Below, one piece after another: positions 35,362 to 46,899 of a DNA stretch of 64,000 nucleotides (positions are counted from its first letter, which is position 1; each line of letters begins with the position of its first letter). The stretch lies in the NCBI RefSeq assembly GCF_963678635.1, contig NC_087062.1:28916833-28980832 (forward strand). The letters run 5' to 3'. A program made the translations under genes and the position numbers. The stretch is from Symsagittifera roscoffensis. Lineage: Eukaryota; Xenacoelomorpha; Acoela; Convolutidae. Below the pieces are notes generated by a model. It did not search any database. It worked only from the letters and a program-made list of their open reading frames with translations, and was not told the DNA's origin.

Positions 35362-35905
35362 ACAAGACTACTCGTATCAAGGCAAGGCCTTGATTGTTCC
35401 GACTGCCTTTTAAGGTTTATGGAGCAGTAATAAAAAAGTTATATTTGAAAAATAAAGAAAATGAAAAAAAAATTTCTAAAACATCACCCCACAATTTCTA
35501 AAACATCTAAAAACATCACCCCACACGCCATATAAAGTACAAAATAATAGACTTCGCTCATTGTAACAAATCATTTATGGCAAGTAAACTTCTTTCAACC
35601 AATTTGGAACAACTTCTAAGACGGATTGAATCTCCGCTTACGCGGTAATAGCGCGAAATATATCGCGCGTTAATTGTCACAAATTGGCCAAAATGGCAGT
35701 ATTTAAACTCCAATAACTTTACAAAAAAAGATCACAGGTGAAATATCTTTTCAAATTTAAGCTCAGGACAACAATATCTTTTGAATGATATAAAAAAATT
35801 CCGTCAAAAATGGCTAGTTAAAAAGTCGAAATTTGTCTGAAGAAAAAAAAAAACCCACCCCGAGCACAAATATTCCGTTACTTTCGTATCGAAAGTCGGA
35901 ACAAT
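35362..35905 (+). repeat. Family A element, tandem copy 4
   Basis: Third tandem copy. Its 5' hairpin is CAAGGC-AAG-GCCTTG: both arms differ from the CAGGGC-GCCCTG version and still pair. It contains a short internal duplication near 35485-35520 (CAATTTCTAAAACAT against AAATTTCTAAAACATC). Confidence 0.85.
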
Positions 35906-36050
35906 TACCATGTCGAAAAATACCGGTTTGATACTTTGTGTTTTTCGTCTAAATTTGACCGAAAAAAGTGATGATAACTAGTTAAATTGGTCATTTATGT
36001 CTGGTTCAAAAATTCAAAGTTCACGATATCTTTGACCAAAAAACAGCAAG

Positions 36051-36690
36051 AAAAAAGAGTACGCCTCTGCGTTGAATGGCTGATTAAACCAAAAAACTGG
36101 GATGAAGTTGTCTTTACGGATGAAAAAAAATTAACATAGACGGACCCGACAACTTCAGCCATTTTCTCCATCCAGGTGTTCCTGGATGGAGGAAAATTAT
36201 CAAATTTACCTCAAAAAATGTCAATGTGGGGGTGGTTCCCTAATGGTCTGGAATATGATTTTTTCGACCGGTCATATTTTTGTCAGAACGGTATCTGGTC
36301 GAATGCATTCAGACACCTACATCAAGCTTATGAAAGACACTGCCATCCCCTTAAAGAGAGACATTCTCCCCGAGGGTTTCATTCTGCATCAAGACAATTG
36401 CAGTATTCATGTTTGAAAAAAAAACGTTTGGTCTTTTTTGAGGAAACGGGAATTGAAATTCTACCTTGGCTTGGCCCAGCAGGAGCCCGGACCTCAACAT
36501 TATAGAAAACATATGTAGCATGTTGAGTTCAAGGGTTTATGCTGGTCCGCAACCGAAAAAAAACAAGAAGTTGAAGAAAGAGTCTTTGAAGCTGCAGACC
36601 ACATGATTTCGCATTTCTGATTATGGTAAAACTCCCTTCTCATCGTTGCATAGTCGTTTTTTATCATGTGTTACGAGAAACGGAAATAAA
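36051..36690 (+). pseudogene. Broken Tc1-like transposase
   Basis: Fragments in different plus frames line up with a Tc1/mariner DDE transposase: WLIKPKNWDEVVFTDEKK (first aspartate), then NIDGPDNFSHF, CQCGGGSLMVWNMIF, GFILHQDNCSIH (second aspartate), and WPSRSPDLNIIENI (catalytic glutamate, DD34E type). LSSRVYAGPQPK near 36520 fits the C-terminal region. At least two frameshifts and in-frame stops interrupt it. The N-terminal DNA-binding domain is missing, and the left side abuts family A. The enzyme would have cut and pasted a Tc1-type transposon; this copy cannot work. Confidence 0.85.
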
Positions 36691-37366
36691 AACTCTTACT
36701 GACTTTTTTGAGCTTTTCTGAAGTGATACGAAAAAATTGGCACACTTTTGCGTTGAATTGATCAAATTACATGTATTAAGATGGTACGAAAAAATGTGAC
36801 GCACAGCGTACGTAATCGGTTTAATGACATAGTTAACACACGTTTTATAGCAAGAACTATACTTTCACACCCATTGATATACGGATTGAACCGTGAGGCT
36901 GCCGCTCAACAAGCCGACGGGACTTCAAGCCAAGTCGTAAAAATAGGGTTTTCAAGCAAAACATATTGTCAAAAAGCAATGAAAACTGATTGATTCGAAG
37001 ATTAATTGTAAAAGTTTTTTTAATTTCATGAGCTTTTTTGATCAGTAAATGGTTTTTCATAAGTATTGAGCCCATAATTTACGTTTTGGATTGCTACAAA
37101 ATAGAACACTGCTTCAATGGGATTTGAATAGGTATAGTTTGGCGCTGAATGCGAATAATTTATGCATTCAAAATCCTGCTGACATTACTTTCTGATGCCA
37201 TTCCTAAAGGGCGCTATGAAATGAATAACACTTATAATGGGCTAAACTTGCCGGATCTTTTGAAATCCAACTCTTTATAGGTAAAAAAATTGAGGTGCAT
37301 GTAAAGCTTAAATTTTTACCAGAAGTTCCCTCGGCTTGAAGTACCGTCGGATTTTTCGGCTAGACC
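36691..37366. other. AT-rich DNA
   Basis: It may include the 3' flank of the Tc1-like element, but I could not identify terminal inverted repeats. No gene supported. Confidence 0.45.
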
Positions 37367-38473
37367 CCCGGGTTGACCTCCATAGACCAAAAATGCTAAG
37401 CATACAATTTCTTACACTTAGTCCATGGAAAAAAATGCTAGTCATACAAATTTCACACATTTTTGCAAAATGAGTTTAATCGAAGTTCAAAGGTATTTTA
37501 TAGTTGTTTTGTTATCGGTCTGGTATCTCTTCATGAAAAAAGGGAAAAAATGGTAAGAAAAAAAATGCTAACCGTACAATTTCCATATATGGAAATTGTA
37601 TGATTAGAACTTTTTTAAAAAAAATTTTTGGAGAAAAAAAGCTTTGAACAATCAATTCAACTGCTGGCAAAACATTTAAGCGTTTTTTGGGCTGCTACGA
37701 CTGAAAACTTTGACTTTTTTTTTGTTTTCTAAAAAAAAAACACTAGTCATACAATTTCCATATATGGAAATTGTATGACTAGCATTTTTTTGATGGCGAA
37801 GTTTTTTTGAAATTGCCCCCAAAATTTTTTTGTGTTTTTTTTCAACCGCAAATTGATTTATGTATTCAAACAAACATTTTTTGAAAAAATAATAATGCAT
37901 GCAAAATTTAGTTTTTTGTGTGTGTATAACGTAGTCCTGGATATACTAATATTGGATTTTTTTTCCTTTTCTCTTCATAGTTTTTTTTCAAAAACGCTTA
38001 AAACTCCTATTTCTTTTGTATGACATGTTTTTGTATGGCTTGATCAATGTCTGGTAATTTAAAAATTCAAATTTTAGAAATAATCATCTTTGAAAATTAT
38101 TGCCAAAATTTAAAAGTTCATTACTTTCGTTATATTATTTGTCTGAGATAGAAGTAACACATATCAGGCTGTTTCCAATGCATTTTACTGCGAGGCGGCC
38201 AAACCGTTGGTTACTACGTTTGAGTAATCAAGGTTTATGTCATTTGTGTTCAGTTACGAACACAACCAAAAAAACTTTGAGAAATTAAAATGTAAAAAAT
38301 CGATATTTTTGGTTTATGGAAAAATGCTAGTCATACAATTTCCATATATGACAAAATACTAATCATAGACCTTTCATGCAATTTTCTGTACGTATGGAAT
38401 TGTATGGAAAGTGTATGACTAGCATTTTTCCATATATGGAAATTGTATGACTAGTATTTTTGGTCATCCCGGG
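37367..38473 (-). repeat. Family B palindrome-rich repeat, copy 4 (inverted)
   Basis: Reverse complement of 11326-12450 along nearly the full length. It begins CCCGGGTTGACCTCCATAGA and ends GGTCATCCCGGG. It has the same CTAGTCATACAATTTCCATA palindromes, for example at 37745-37785. It is a few percent diverged from the other copy by eye, and the two are 25 kb apart in opposite orientation. Confidence 0.8.
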
Positions 38474-39017
38474 CCCGGAATGTGATCATTTGCTCATTTG
38501 AGAGGTTTTTTTGTAGCCAATTAAATTGCTTTCACCTAAAACAGACCAATGTACAGAGTAACTAAAACATAAATGATTGGCAGACGTAAAAAACGCTCGG
38601 TTTATCAATTTCAAAACAGTTTAGTCCTAAGCGCAAAAACTGATTCACGTGCACAATACCCACTCATGCCGATTGTAAGCGCGACAGAGTGAAGCCAATC
38701 AAGTGGTCGCTATTGGCTTCACTCTTGACAAAGTCGCCTTTGAAGTTAGAATTTTTGACCTGGTCTGCTAAAAGGCCGGTCTGATAAAAAAACCGGTCTG
38801 AAAAAAAAACACCTTTAGCACCCGCCTTAACCGTTTGCAGTACAATTTTTTGCAAAACTATTGTTTCATTGTGTTGAACGTTCACAATGATACAAGGATC
38901 AGAATGATCGACTGCAATCAAACATGAAATTTATCGTCAGATTTAATTATAGATTACAAAGGGCTTTCTCACAATGCCCCCTTCCCGCCTAGATAAAGTT
39001 ATATGCACACTGATTTT
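38474..39017. other. Intergenic stretch
   Basis: No gene supported. Small inverted words occur near 38690-38730 (GTGAAGCCAATC and TTGGCTTCAC). Confidence 0.45.
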
Positions 39018-39452
39018 GCTGAGACCAGTAGCGTGCTGAGGATGGAGGGGCGGATGAAGGCGACCGCCTTCTTTAATTCTGATTTCCAAATTTTTCCAAA
39101 GGATCCTCCCTTTAGCATAAGCTTTACGACATCCATTTTTGGCCGACCAAATTCAAAACTTTTCTTCAGGCGCCTTTGACGCCAAAATAACTAATTTTGA
39201 GGGCGGAGCGCGCGCCAAAAACACGCATGTTTTTGTCAAATTTTTCTCAAAAAGCTACCAAAAATGCCGTTTTTGTCCTATTTTTTGAAAAGTTTGCCTC
39301 CGGCGCAGAAAATTTTTGACAAAATAGGGTCCTTAATAATATTTTCAGAGAGCTCGGAAAGTCAAATTGGTCAATCTAAAAAAATATTCATAAAAACTAT
39401 TCGAAAAACCGTCCCTCCGAGTAAACTTCTGCGCACGCCACAAGGCTGAGAC
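39018..39452. mobile_element. hAT-type MITE, copy 3, perfect 8 bp duplication
   Basis: The element at 39026-39444 is flanked by identical GCTGAGAC at 39018-39025 and 39445-39452. It starts CAGTAGCGTGCTGAGG and ends CTGCGCACGCCACAAG, imperfectly complementary. It shares interior blocks with the other two copies (GGCGCCTTTGACGCC, GAGAGCTCGGAAAGTCAAAT). It has no coding capacity. Confidence 0.9.
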
Positions 39453-40892
39453 TATAATGGGAAAAAGCAGTTTTATTTGGGCCCTTATTTAGGGATCTGA
39501 CTTGATACAAAAAAGCTTGTTATTTTTATTAATATTACCAACAACCTTTGTTTTTGTTATTCTTTCTACACCGTGGGGACGGCGAGATAAATTAATCTGC
39601 TGTCAAGAAGAGTCCATTCTGATATCAAAGCTAAACTATTTCCACATTAAGACTCGAGCTATGGAATGTGAGTTACGGATTATGACATGTTGACATAAAC
39701 AGATACCTGTATTCCTTGAAATTCCAATTTTCAACCCCTTTGCAAGCTGAGCTACAGAGGTTCAAGGAATACCTAAATGAACACTTTGCAACAGGAATGT
39801 TGTTTACATATTTATGGCCTTTAATTATACGATTCAATTTCCTTTTTCCAACCTTAATTAGACCTCCGGACTATTTTTTGCCTACAAATTTAGTGCATTT
39901 TAATACCACGTCATACTATTTGGAACCAGTTATTTACCAGGCCTTAATTTATCTAATAGTGTTGGTCAAACCGTAAAAATTGTAAATTCTCATCAAAAAA
40001 GGATTGGAATGGTGATATTAGCTTTTTTGGAATGTGACACTTTTCGTCCTTAACACAATTACACACATCGCCACATTTTGATGGGTCTTAGTGTTTGAAA
40101 TTTAAAGGGCCAAACATGCTAGGACATTTTGTCATGACGAACTCACCAGGAAGTACCGGAATGTTTCATTTTCCCCGGCTCTGACTCTTTATACAAAACA
40201 CTTGTGATCGAATTAGGAAAATTTTACTGATTTTAATAACAAATGAAACTTATCGATTACTATGGCTACCAATTCGGAAAAATTTTATCTGCTCATCGTT
40301 TCAATGCAAAGATGTGAAGATGCGTTTTCTTTATCTACGCATAAAGTCGACCAAATAAAGTCGACCAAATACTGATTTAACAGTTCAGAGTTTGTAACCA
40401 GACCTTTTGATTTTTTTGCAAAAGGGCATCTTTTTTGTAAAAAAAAGGTCAAAACAACATTTTAGGCGCAAACTTGGATTGAAAAATTTCTAACCTGAAT
40501 AACCAAGAGACAAGTAAGATATACTTTTAGGGCCTGTGAGCAATTGCCAGTCTTGTTGTCAGAAACTTGCATGAGATTTTAGATATCGAATTCTGGCCTT
40601 GTAAATGATCTTAGACAGTTAATATTTGACACTATTTCATGAACTTAACAACCTATTATAATAATACGAACAGCTCCATGCCAAAATCTAGTTGTGAAAC
40701 AACTGCGTAGATCAAACTAATCTACGTTACCTACTAAAATAGTTCTTATGTCATAAGTTTACTGTATTAATCTAAAATGCAAATGTTATATTTCAAACCA
40801 AATTGCTCAATATAATTATTAACTGATGCAATTTTCCTTACCAAAGAACTTAAGTGGTCAAAATTAAAAATTAAGAGTACCCTGATATGTTT
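39453..40892. other. Intergenic, with a possible decayed pol fragment
   Basis: The frame at 39716-39976 (+) reads FSTPLQAELQRFKEYLNEHF, which loosely resembles the region just before reverse transcriptase in gypsy elements. The rest of the frame shows no reverse transcriptase motif, so I do not call it. The tail 40560-40890 shares blocks with 27050-27535. Confidence 0.35.
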
Positions 40893-40897
40893 GATTA

Positions 40898-40960
40898 TGT
40901 AGAATTAGGGGATTCTTTCTCTAGGTTCGTTCTCTCTAACCTAACGACACCGCAAAGTCA
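40898..40960 (-). repeat. Third LTR, 63 bp terminal stub
   Basis: Matches the first ~60 bp of 41427-43768 on the plus strand (TGTAGAATTAGGGGATTC to CGCAAAGTCA), that is, the 3' tip of the LTR. At 40960 it joins gag sequence. TCA is shared by both partners at the join. Confidence 0.9.
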
Positions 40961-41426
40961 GGCTCTTGAACTCAGCTCTTGCTGCCGCGCGACTCTGGAA
41001 TGGCATCAGCCGTTGATCGAGCTCGGCGAGCATCCTAGCCAACGTTGGCTCGTCGTAGCCCTCGATCTCTTCTCGAAAGTGGGCAGGCATGCTTGTAAAT
41101 TCATCCAAAGCCCAGCTCGTCAAACAGGTTGCAGGACCATCCTGGCCTGCTCGTCCTCCAAGCGGTTGGCATCTGCGACCCAAGCCAAGTGCTTCCTCCA
41201 GTCTGCCCAGTTCACATAGCTACTGGAAGGAAAACGATCCATCCGGCCGTATTATCCCGAATCCAAATACGCCTTGTTGCCTGTCCAGCGCGTTCGCTGC
41301 TGCAACTGCCGCTTCAGCAATCAGCCGCCTGTCTTGTTCTTCCATGCCGTATAAAGCCCGAGTCGTCAATTGGTAACACACACTTTGCAACTGCAATCCA
41401 GAATTTAGCCCACCCAGCAGCGCCAA
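40961..41426 (-). pseudogene. gag: Second gag copy, 5' fragment
   Basis: Corresponds base for base to 47477-47942 with scattered differences. The minus-strand frame starts MEEQDRRLIAEAAVAAANAL as in the larger gag and includes WALDEFTSM and PTLARMLAEL. It starts right after the LTR at 41427 and is cut where it meets the LTR stub at 40960. It has small insertions relative to the other copy, so the frame changes within it. Confidence 0.85.
41409..41426 (-). promoter_or_regulatory. Putative primer binding site, middle LTR
   Basis: Minus-strand TTGGCGCTGCTGGGTGGG directly follows the LTR end. The TGG start is typical of a site complementary to a tRNA 3' CCA end. I cannot name the tRNA. The outer copy at 47925-47942 differs at two positions. 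Confidence 0.55.
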
Positions 41427-43768
41427 TGTAGAATTAGGGGATTCCTTCTCTAGGTTCGCTCTCTCTCTCCAAACGACACCGCAAAGTCATCTCTTGTGAA
41501 TTTAGCGGGGCGACCGAGATTAACTACTTTCTACAATCCTGAAAGGGTTGATTTGGTGGTAAAAATCCTGTATTGCTCTCTGTTGCTTGCCCCCGCTGCT
41601 CTTCCGGCTGTCTTGTATACTCGATATAATCGCAAGAGTTTCTAATTATAATTTAGTTCAGATGATTATACGTCTGATTATAGAGGGCTCTGAGTGGCCA
41701 GGTTATAATCTTATAATCAAATCAAAGGAAAGGGTCTGCGATGTATCAGCATAAATCTCCTTATTGCAAATAAATTCCAGCCAACTCCACTAATACTGAA
41801 CTATGCTCTCTCTAGAGAATCTCTGACGAGAAGCAACTATCTACTATTTCTGCTACAGTTGTTCTCTTACTTCGAGAACCAACTACTCGATTCGCTAGCA
41901 ATATTTCTTCTCTTCTCTGACTAGAACCAACTACTCTCAATAGTAGCTAACAACTGTTCTCTTCTCTGACAAGAGCTAACTACTCCTAATGGTAGCTAAC
42001 ACTGTTCTCTTCTCTGACGAGAACCAACTACTCTTAATGGTAGCTAACAATATACTGACTCTTACAAGCTCTCCGGTATCCTCCAATTCCTTATCTTTCT
42101 TTACACTTAGTTTTAGTACGTCACGCCATTCCCTATCAGTCTTGACATCCGCTTAAATCACCCGTCCGCACATGGTTAAGACTATACCCCTCCCCCTGTC
42201 AACTCTGCCACGTGCCAACTTGGGTTTCTTTTATCAATCTTTTCACGGTTATTAGATACTCGGTATGCGGTAGATGCCACAATTTGACCAAACAAATAAA
42301 TGTCATACGATTCTAATCAGCAAAATCCTGACCTCCACCTCAGTGACTTCAGCCCTCGATTTCAACTCAACCTCCAAGCCATGCTGTATTTACTCAATGA
42401 CCCTCTCAAGGTCTTTTTTTTCAATTATCCCGTTAATGTTCCGACATCTCAAGGTTAGGGGAGGCCCTTTTCATGAGTAGCTAATTCATTTCAGGCATCT
42501 AATTTTTCTATCTGTCCTCTATTCCATTCCCGACCTTCTAGCTATCAGGGTAAAGTATTTCGTCTATTAGGGGCCAAATTAAACCAAAAAATCACCTCCG
42601 GAGAGCCAAGTAAATTCCCCGTCTGTTCATATTTCTTAAGAGACTTAATTCTCATGCTACGGTCCTATTACTATCAGATTGCTCTGGGACTATTTTTCTT
42701 TAGTCTAGTTGAATTGCTATTATTAGCTCATTTGCCAAGCTAAACTGAACCCAATGTTTACCAAGTCCACTTTGAAGTAAATCCACTACTCCAAGTTTGC
42801 AATGTAAAACTGTACCTCGGTCGGCTTCTGCTCTAATTCCCAATCTATAAATTTTACTCCCAATTTTTAGCAAGTTGACCCATTTTCATTTCCAGGGGTT
42901 GGGCTGCGGAATAAGCCGTTTTTGGTGTTAATCTCGGAGTTTTGCATGCAAGTTTGAGGTCATAGCGCCAAAGGTCAACTTAAAGTCACCCAGGGGTCAA
43001 CCGGGGTCATAGTCACCCATGGGGGTTCTAACTACCGAGTTTCATTCATATCCCATTAATACTTCACAAGTTATTCCATTTCTGAGGTCCTATATTCCAT
43101 TTCTGAGGTCCGCGTCGGAGGGTTTTCATTCACAAGGGGTCTTTTTTCGGGGTTCGTATCTTATGCCGATTGCCGCAAAACAATCATTATGCCACCGTTC
43201 ATCATTTTGCGTAAATTGCCTATTTCCGGTCTAAGGGAATTCCTCCAAATTGTAGCTCCCTGTGATCATTAAAAGCCGAGAAACGACTTCCGGAAGTTAG
43301 GGGTGGGTTTGCTTACTTAGGGCATAAAACCGGAAGTGGGGTTCTGAGTGGTCTGGGTTACCAAACTTAAGCTTCCCTTAGCTAAGCCTACAACATACTA
43401 GAATTTGAGCTCAATACCGCCGCTAGTTTTCGAGTTCTGATAGGGCCATTTACGCTTCCGGAGACCGTTATCACTTACCCCCAAGGGTCTGACGGGTCCT
43501 GTTTTTTTGTATGCCCGGGTTTTATCATCTCTAGTATCGCTCCTCTGAATTTCACAACACTAGCTTTCTTAGTTCCGATTTCGGGGGGGGGGGGGTTCGC
43601 CGATTTTGTCAAAATTTTTTGTTTTCTGGAATAGGAGGGACGATATCTTTGAAGAATGAACTATTTAGAGCTCAAACTTTTGTTTGCTCTACTAATTACC
43701 TTGATGACAATTCAATCTTACGCTCAGGTTACTATAGCCAGTAATACAGTAGAATCACCAATTCTAGA
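41427..43768 (-). repeat. Middle LTR, 2.3 kb
   Basis: Full-length LTR, on the plus strand from TGTAGAATTAGGGG to ACCAATTCTAGA (TCTAGA where the outer LTR keeps TGTAGA on the minus strand). It is about 960 bp longer than the right-hand LTR, which lacks two internal blocks (about 42490-43150 and 43230-43610 here). It contains subrepeats at 41835-42055. Confidence 0.85.
41835..42055. repeat. Subrepeats inside the LTR
   Basis: Roughly four imperfect ~50 bp units carrying TTCTCTTCTCTGACGAGAAC, ACTACT and GGTAGCTAACA. TTCTC and GAGAA can pair within a unit. The same array is present in the right LTR at 48370-48580, so it pre-dates the insertion. Confidence 0.8.
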
Positions 43769-43790
43769 GTCTTCCCTTCTAGTCTTTTAT
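43769..43790 (-). promoter_or_regulatory. Polypurine tract before the middle LTR
   Basis: On the minus strand, AAAAGACTAGAAGGGAAGAC ends exactly at the LTR start. It is purine-rich and in the position where plus-strand synthesis is primed, confirming minus-strand orientation. Confidence 0.7.
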
Positions 43791-44389
43791 TATTCCGAAT
43801 AATGCTAATGGCAAATTTAAACTTATCATCTTTTTACCGAGTTAGATCAACCCTATCTAGCCCTTAACCTATCATACTCAGTTCATTCCCTTCACTGTCA
43901 TAGCTCGACATCCAAATCTGGTTCCTAACTTAAGCCCATTAATCGCAGACCCATCAGTCAGTCCCATTATGAACAATCAATTTCGACTAGTAAGCACTGT
44001 TTGTTACAGAAATTCTAACTACGGGACTTAACTGCTAATAAATATACTCCTCGCAGTACGACCCAACTTCTTTTCTTTAAAAGCACCTGAAACCCACCAA
44101 TAACGCAATGTTCAGCATTTACGTGAGATCGCATTTAGATATTAAACAAGCACCAAAACCTAACTGGAGGCCTTCTTAATCGAACTGGTCTACCCACATC
44201 TGAAATCCCCATTCCATCACAGGATCAACAATCGCCGGCTCACCCGGAGGCCTACCTCCAGCTTCGCGGGCTCTTCTTCCCTTCTGGCTTCAATTCGTTG
44301 CGTCGTATGTCTTCACTGCGCCGCTTTGCCTTCGCAAGCCTCCGCTTAGCCCAGAAGGATTAACTAGTGGCTATACTACTGCTCGATTT

Positions 44390-46712
44390 CTGCGCGACAG
44401 TATTCCCACGGGTTCTTGTCTTGGGCCAGGATCATGGTTGAATCCCTCCCTGTTGTTTGCCCAAAACGCCTCGTCTTCAACGTGCATCTCCGGAGCATCA
44501 AAAAAACTAGCTAACCGTTAGGGTGTCGGTCGCTTCCTTGCAAGGGTTTCCTCTGGTCGCAGGGTCTTCTCATCATAACGTTTCAACATGTCAAAATGCA
44601 GAAACTTCACCTTACTCGGATTGGACACCTTTGACAACTTTCACCTGACTTCGGACAGCCTGGCCATCACAACATATGGTCCTTCCCACAGGTCAAAAGA
44701 CTTCTTTGGTTACTTGTCTCTTGTGACCACACCCAGACCTTGTCACCACTCGCATAGGTTCCCCGTGAATTTTCTTCCAGTAATAGCTTTTTTGTCGACG
44801 CTGATCTGTCCCGAGTAGTTCTCTTGCGCTGCTGTGTGCGTCTCGGAACTGTTCGCCTAGCATTCGGCAAAACCGTCCTTCATCATCAGTCGGTCATGAG
44901 GTTTTGCGTAGAACAGATCAACTGGACATTGACACTCCTCTCCAAGCACCATACCGAACACCATACAAAATTCAGGAATGGCAACGTCATGGACCAATTC
45001 CTTGGGTTCTCTGCGCAAAAATTCAAAATAACATCAGCCGTTTCGCGTTGTGTCCATCTGTCTGTTCATTACCCTTCGACTAATAGGGAGAAGTCTGAGT
45101 TTTGTCAATACTCAAAAGTCGGCACATCTCTTGGATCAATTTGCCACCAAAATTCTTGCCTTGATCTGTGTGTAGCACATTGGGAGCTCCAAACTTCAGC
45201 ACCCAATTCTCCACTATTTCACGAGCCATGTCAGCAAAATCCGTTGACACCAGAGGAAATACAATCGTGTACATCGTGAAAAGATCCGTCAAAACAAGCA
45301 CATGTTTCGCTCTGTTACTCGTCACCATTGTCACTGGTCCCACTATATCTACTGCAACCGCACTAAATCTGATCCCCGGATCAAAGAGAGATGGCCCTGA
45401 GCCCGCTTCGTCATCTTCATTTCTGACATATTGACTGCTCAATTTGGTATCACTGGACTTTCTTTCATTATCCGTTCTCATCGTCGGCCATCAATATCTT
45501 CGTCGTAATCTTGCCAGCATCTTCTCAGCTCTCGGCTGCAAGCTGTTCTCCGCCAGTCTCCATCAAATCGAACTGACTAAGAATTTCCTTCCGTCCCGCC
45601 ATAGGAACTATTGTCAGAAGGATTGGCCTTGAGTCATCTCGCTGAAACCAATTCTTGTAGAGTATTCCATCTTTAATACTCAACTCATCCCATTTTGACC
45701 AGTAGGACAGTGTTTCAGGTCCATACCGTATGGCCTGCTCCTTCGGGATGATGTTTGTTCCTAGTGACGGCATATCAATCATCCCATCGCATAGTCCCGT
45801 CCAGCAGAATACTTGAGCAATCGCTTCATCTTCTCTCTGCGTATTCGCAACTCCACCTAGCGTTCTTTTCCAACGAATCCACTTACTGTCGTTGTCTTCA
45901 TTCGTTGCTTTCTCGTTGACACTTGCAGCTGTTTCCGGTACACTCATAGGTCTGCACTTTCGCAGTGGCTCTTCTAACGAGATCGCTTTGTGACAACCTG
46001 CAATTTCGTCATCGTCCATGTTTTTGCAAATCGCTCCCGCTGAGTGATCGTCAAAACTAGCTGGCCATCCCTCTTCATCGGATAGGACGTCATCGGATTG
46101 CTTGACAGCAGCTGCTATCTTCGCTATCAGCTCCCAACTCTTCTCGTTACTCGAATAGCCATCTCTTTCTTTCTTCCCTCGTAGATCATGGGGGCTCGAG
46201 AGAATCCGCCTTGGGGATACAATGGGTGGCAGATAACGTATGGGAACCATGGAACCCTCTTTCACTCCCGTCCACAGGAAATCTTCATCATAGCTGAACG
46301 TCAATGTGAACCGATTTTCCTTCAGCAATCGAAGTCCGAAAACCATGTCTGCTTTCAGTTTTGAAACAACTAGCATATCAAGATCTTTGTCAACGGCCCT
46401 TAATTTCAGACGGGCGGTGATACATCCATCCACCTTCATTTCCTGTCGATCTGCTGTCTCTAGTCTGCCCCGATATGGCTCAATCTCAGACAAGTCTAGG
46501 AGATCTCGAGCTACATCTGTACGAATGAGGTCAGCCGTGGCCCACGTATCTAGCAAGGCCTCGAATTGGGTTCTCTCTATGCAAGCATCTACGACTACTC
46601 CACGAGGTCCGTAGATATCGTGACTAATTCCCACTCGCTCGACACGTGGTTGAAGATGTTCCCTCGTTTCTCGCCCAGGAGAGACCCCTGTGCCCCGAGG
46701 TTTTTGTTCCAA
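44390..46712 (-). pseudogene. pol: gypsy-like pol lacking reverse transcriptase and RNase H
   Basis: The long minus-strand frame 46712-45525 holds an aspartic protease with ALLDTWAT (46537-46560), where the usual glycine of DTGAT is tryptophan, then VFGLRLLKENRF. After about 250 residues without reverse transcriptase motifs it passes into the integrase N-terminal side: LSYWSKWDELSIKDGILYKN and a decayed GGHLG box (ETGGEQL). The integrase core follows in another frame: AVAVDIVGPV (D), VLVLTDLFT, VLHTDQGKNF (D) at 45481-45080, and PVDLFYAKPHDRL further on. The C-terminal part reads YASGDKVWVW near 44740. A tail runs to about 44390. Several frameshifts and stops make it inactive. Confidence 0.85.
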
Positions 46713-46899
46713 AATCGACAGAGCTTGTTCCTGTTCCCACAGCGTATTACTGTCTACATCAGCATCTCGTTTCGGCCACTCGCTGTGGCTCCGTCTATAC
46801 GAAAGGTATGTCAGTTGACTCGCTTCGGTACTTGTTGTCTCTGTACGTCGGCCGGGACAGAAATTCCTTTGAGCTCGCTCCTTGCCCCGGCCCTCGGTA

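Noticed and set aside
39716-39976. Reverse transcriptase fragment
   Set aside because: Only a short loose likeness to the region before reverse transcriptase; none of the catalytic motifs is visible.
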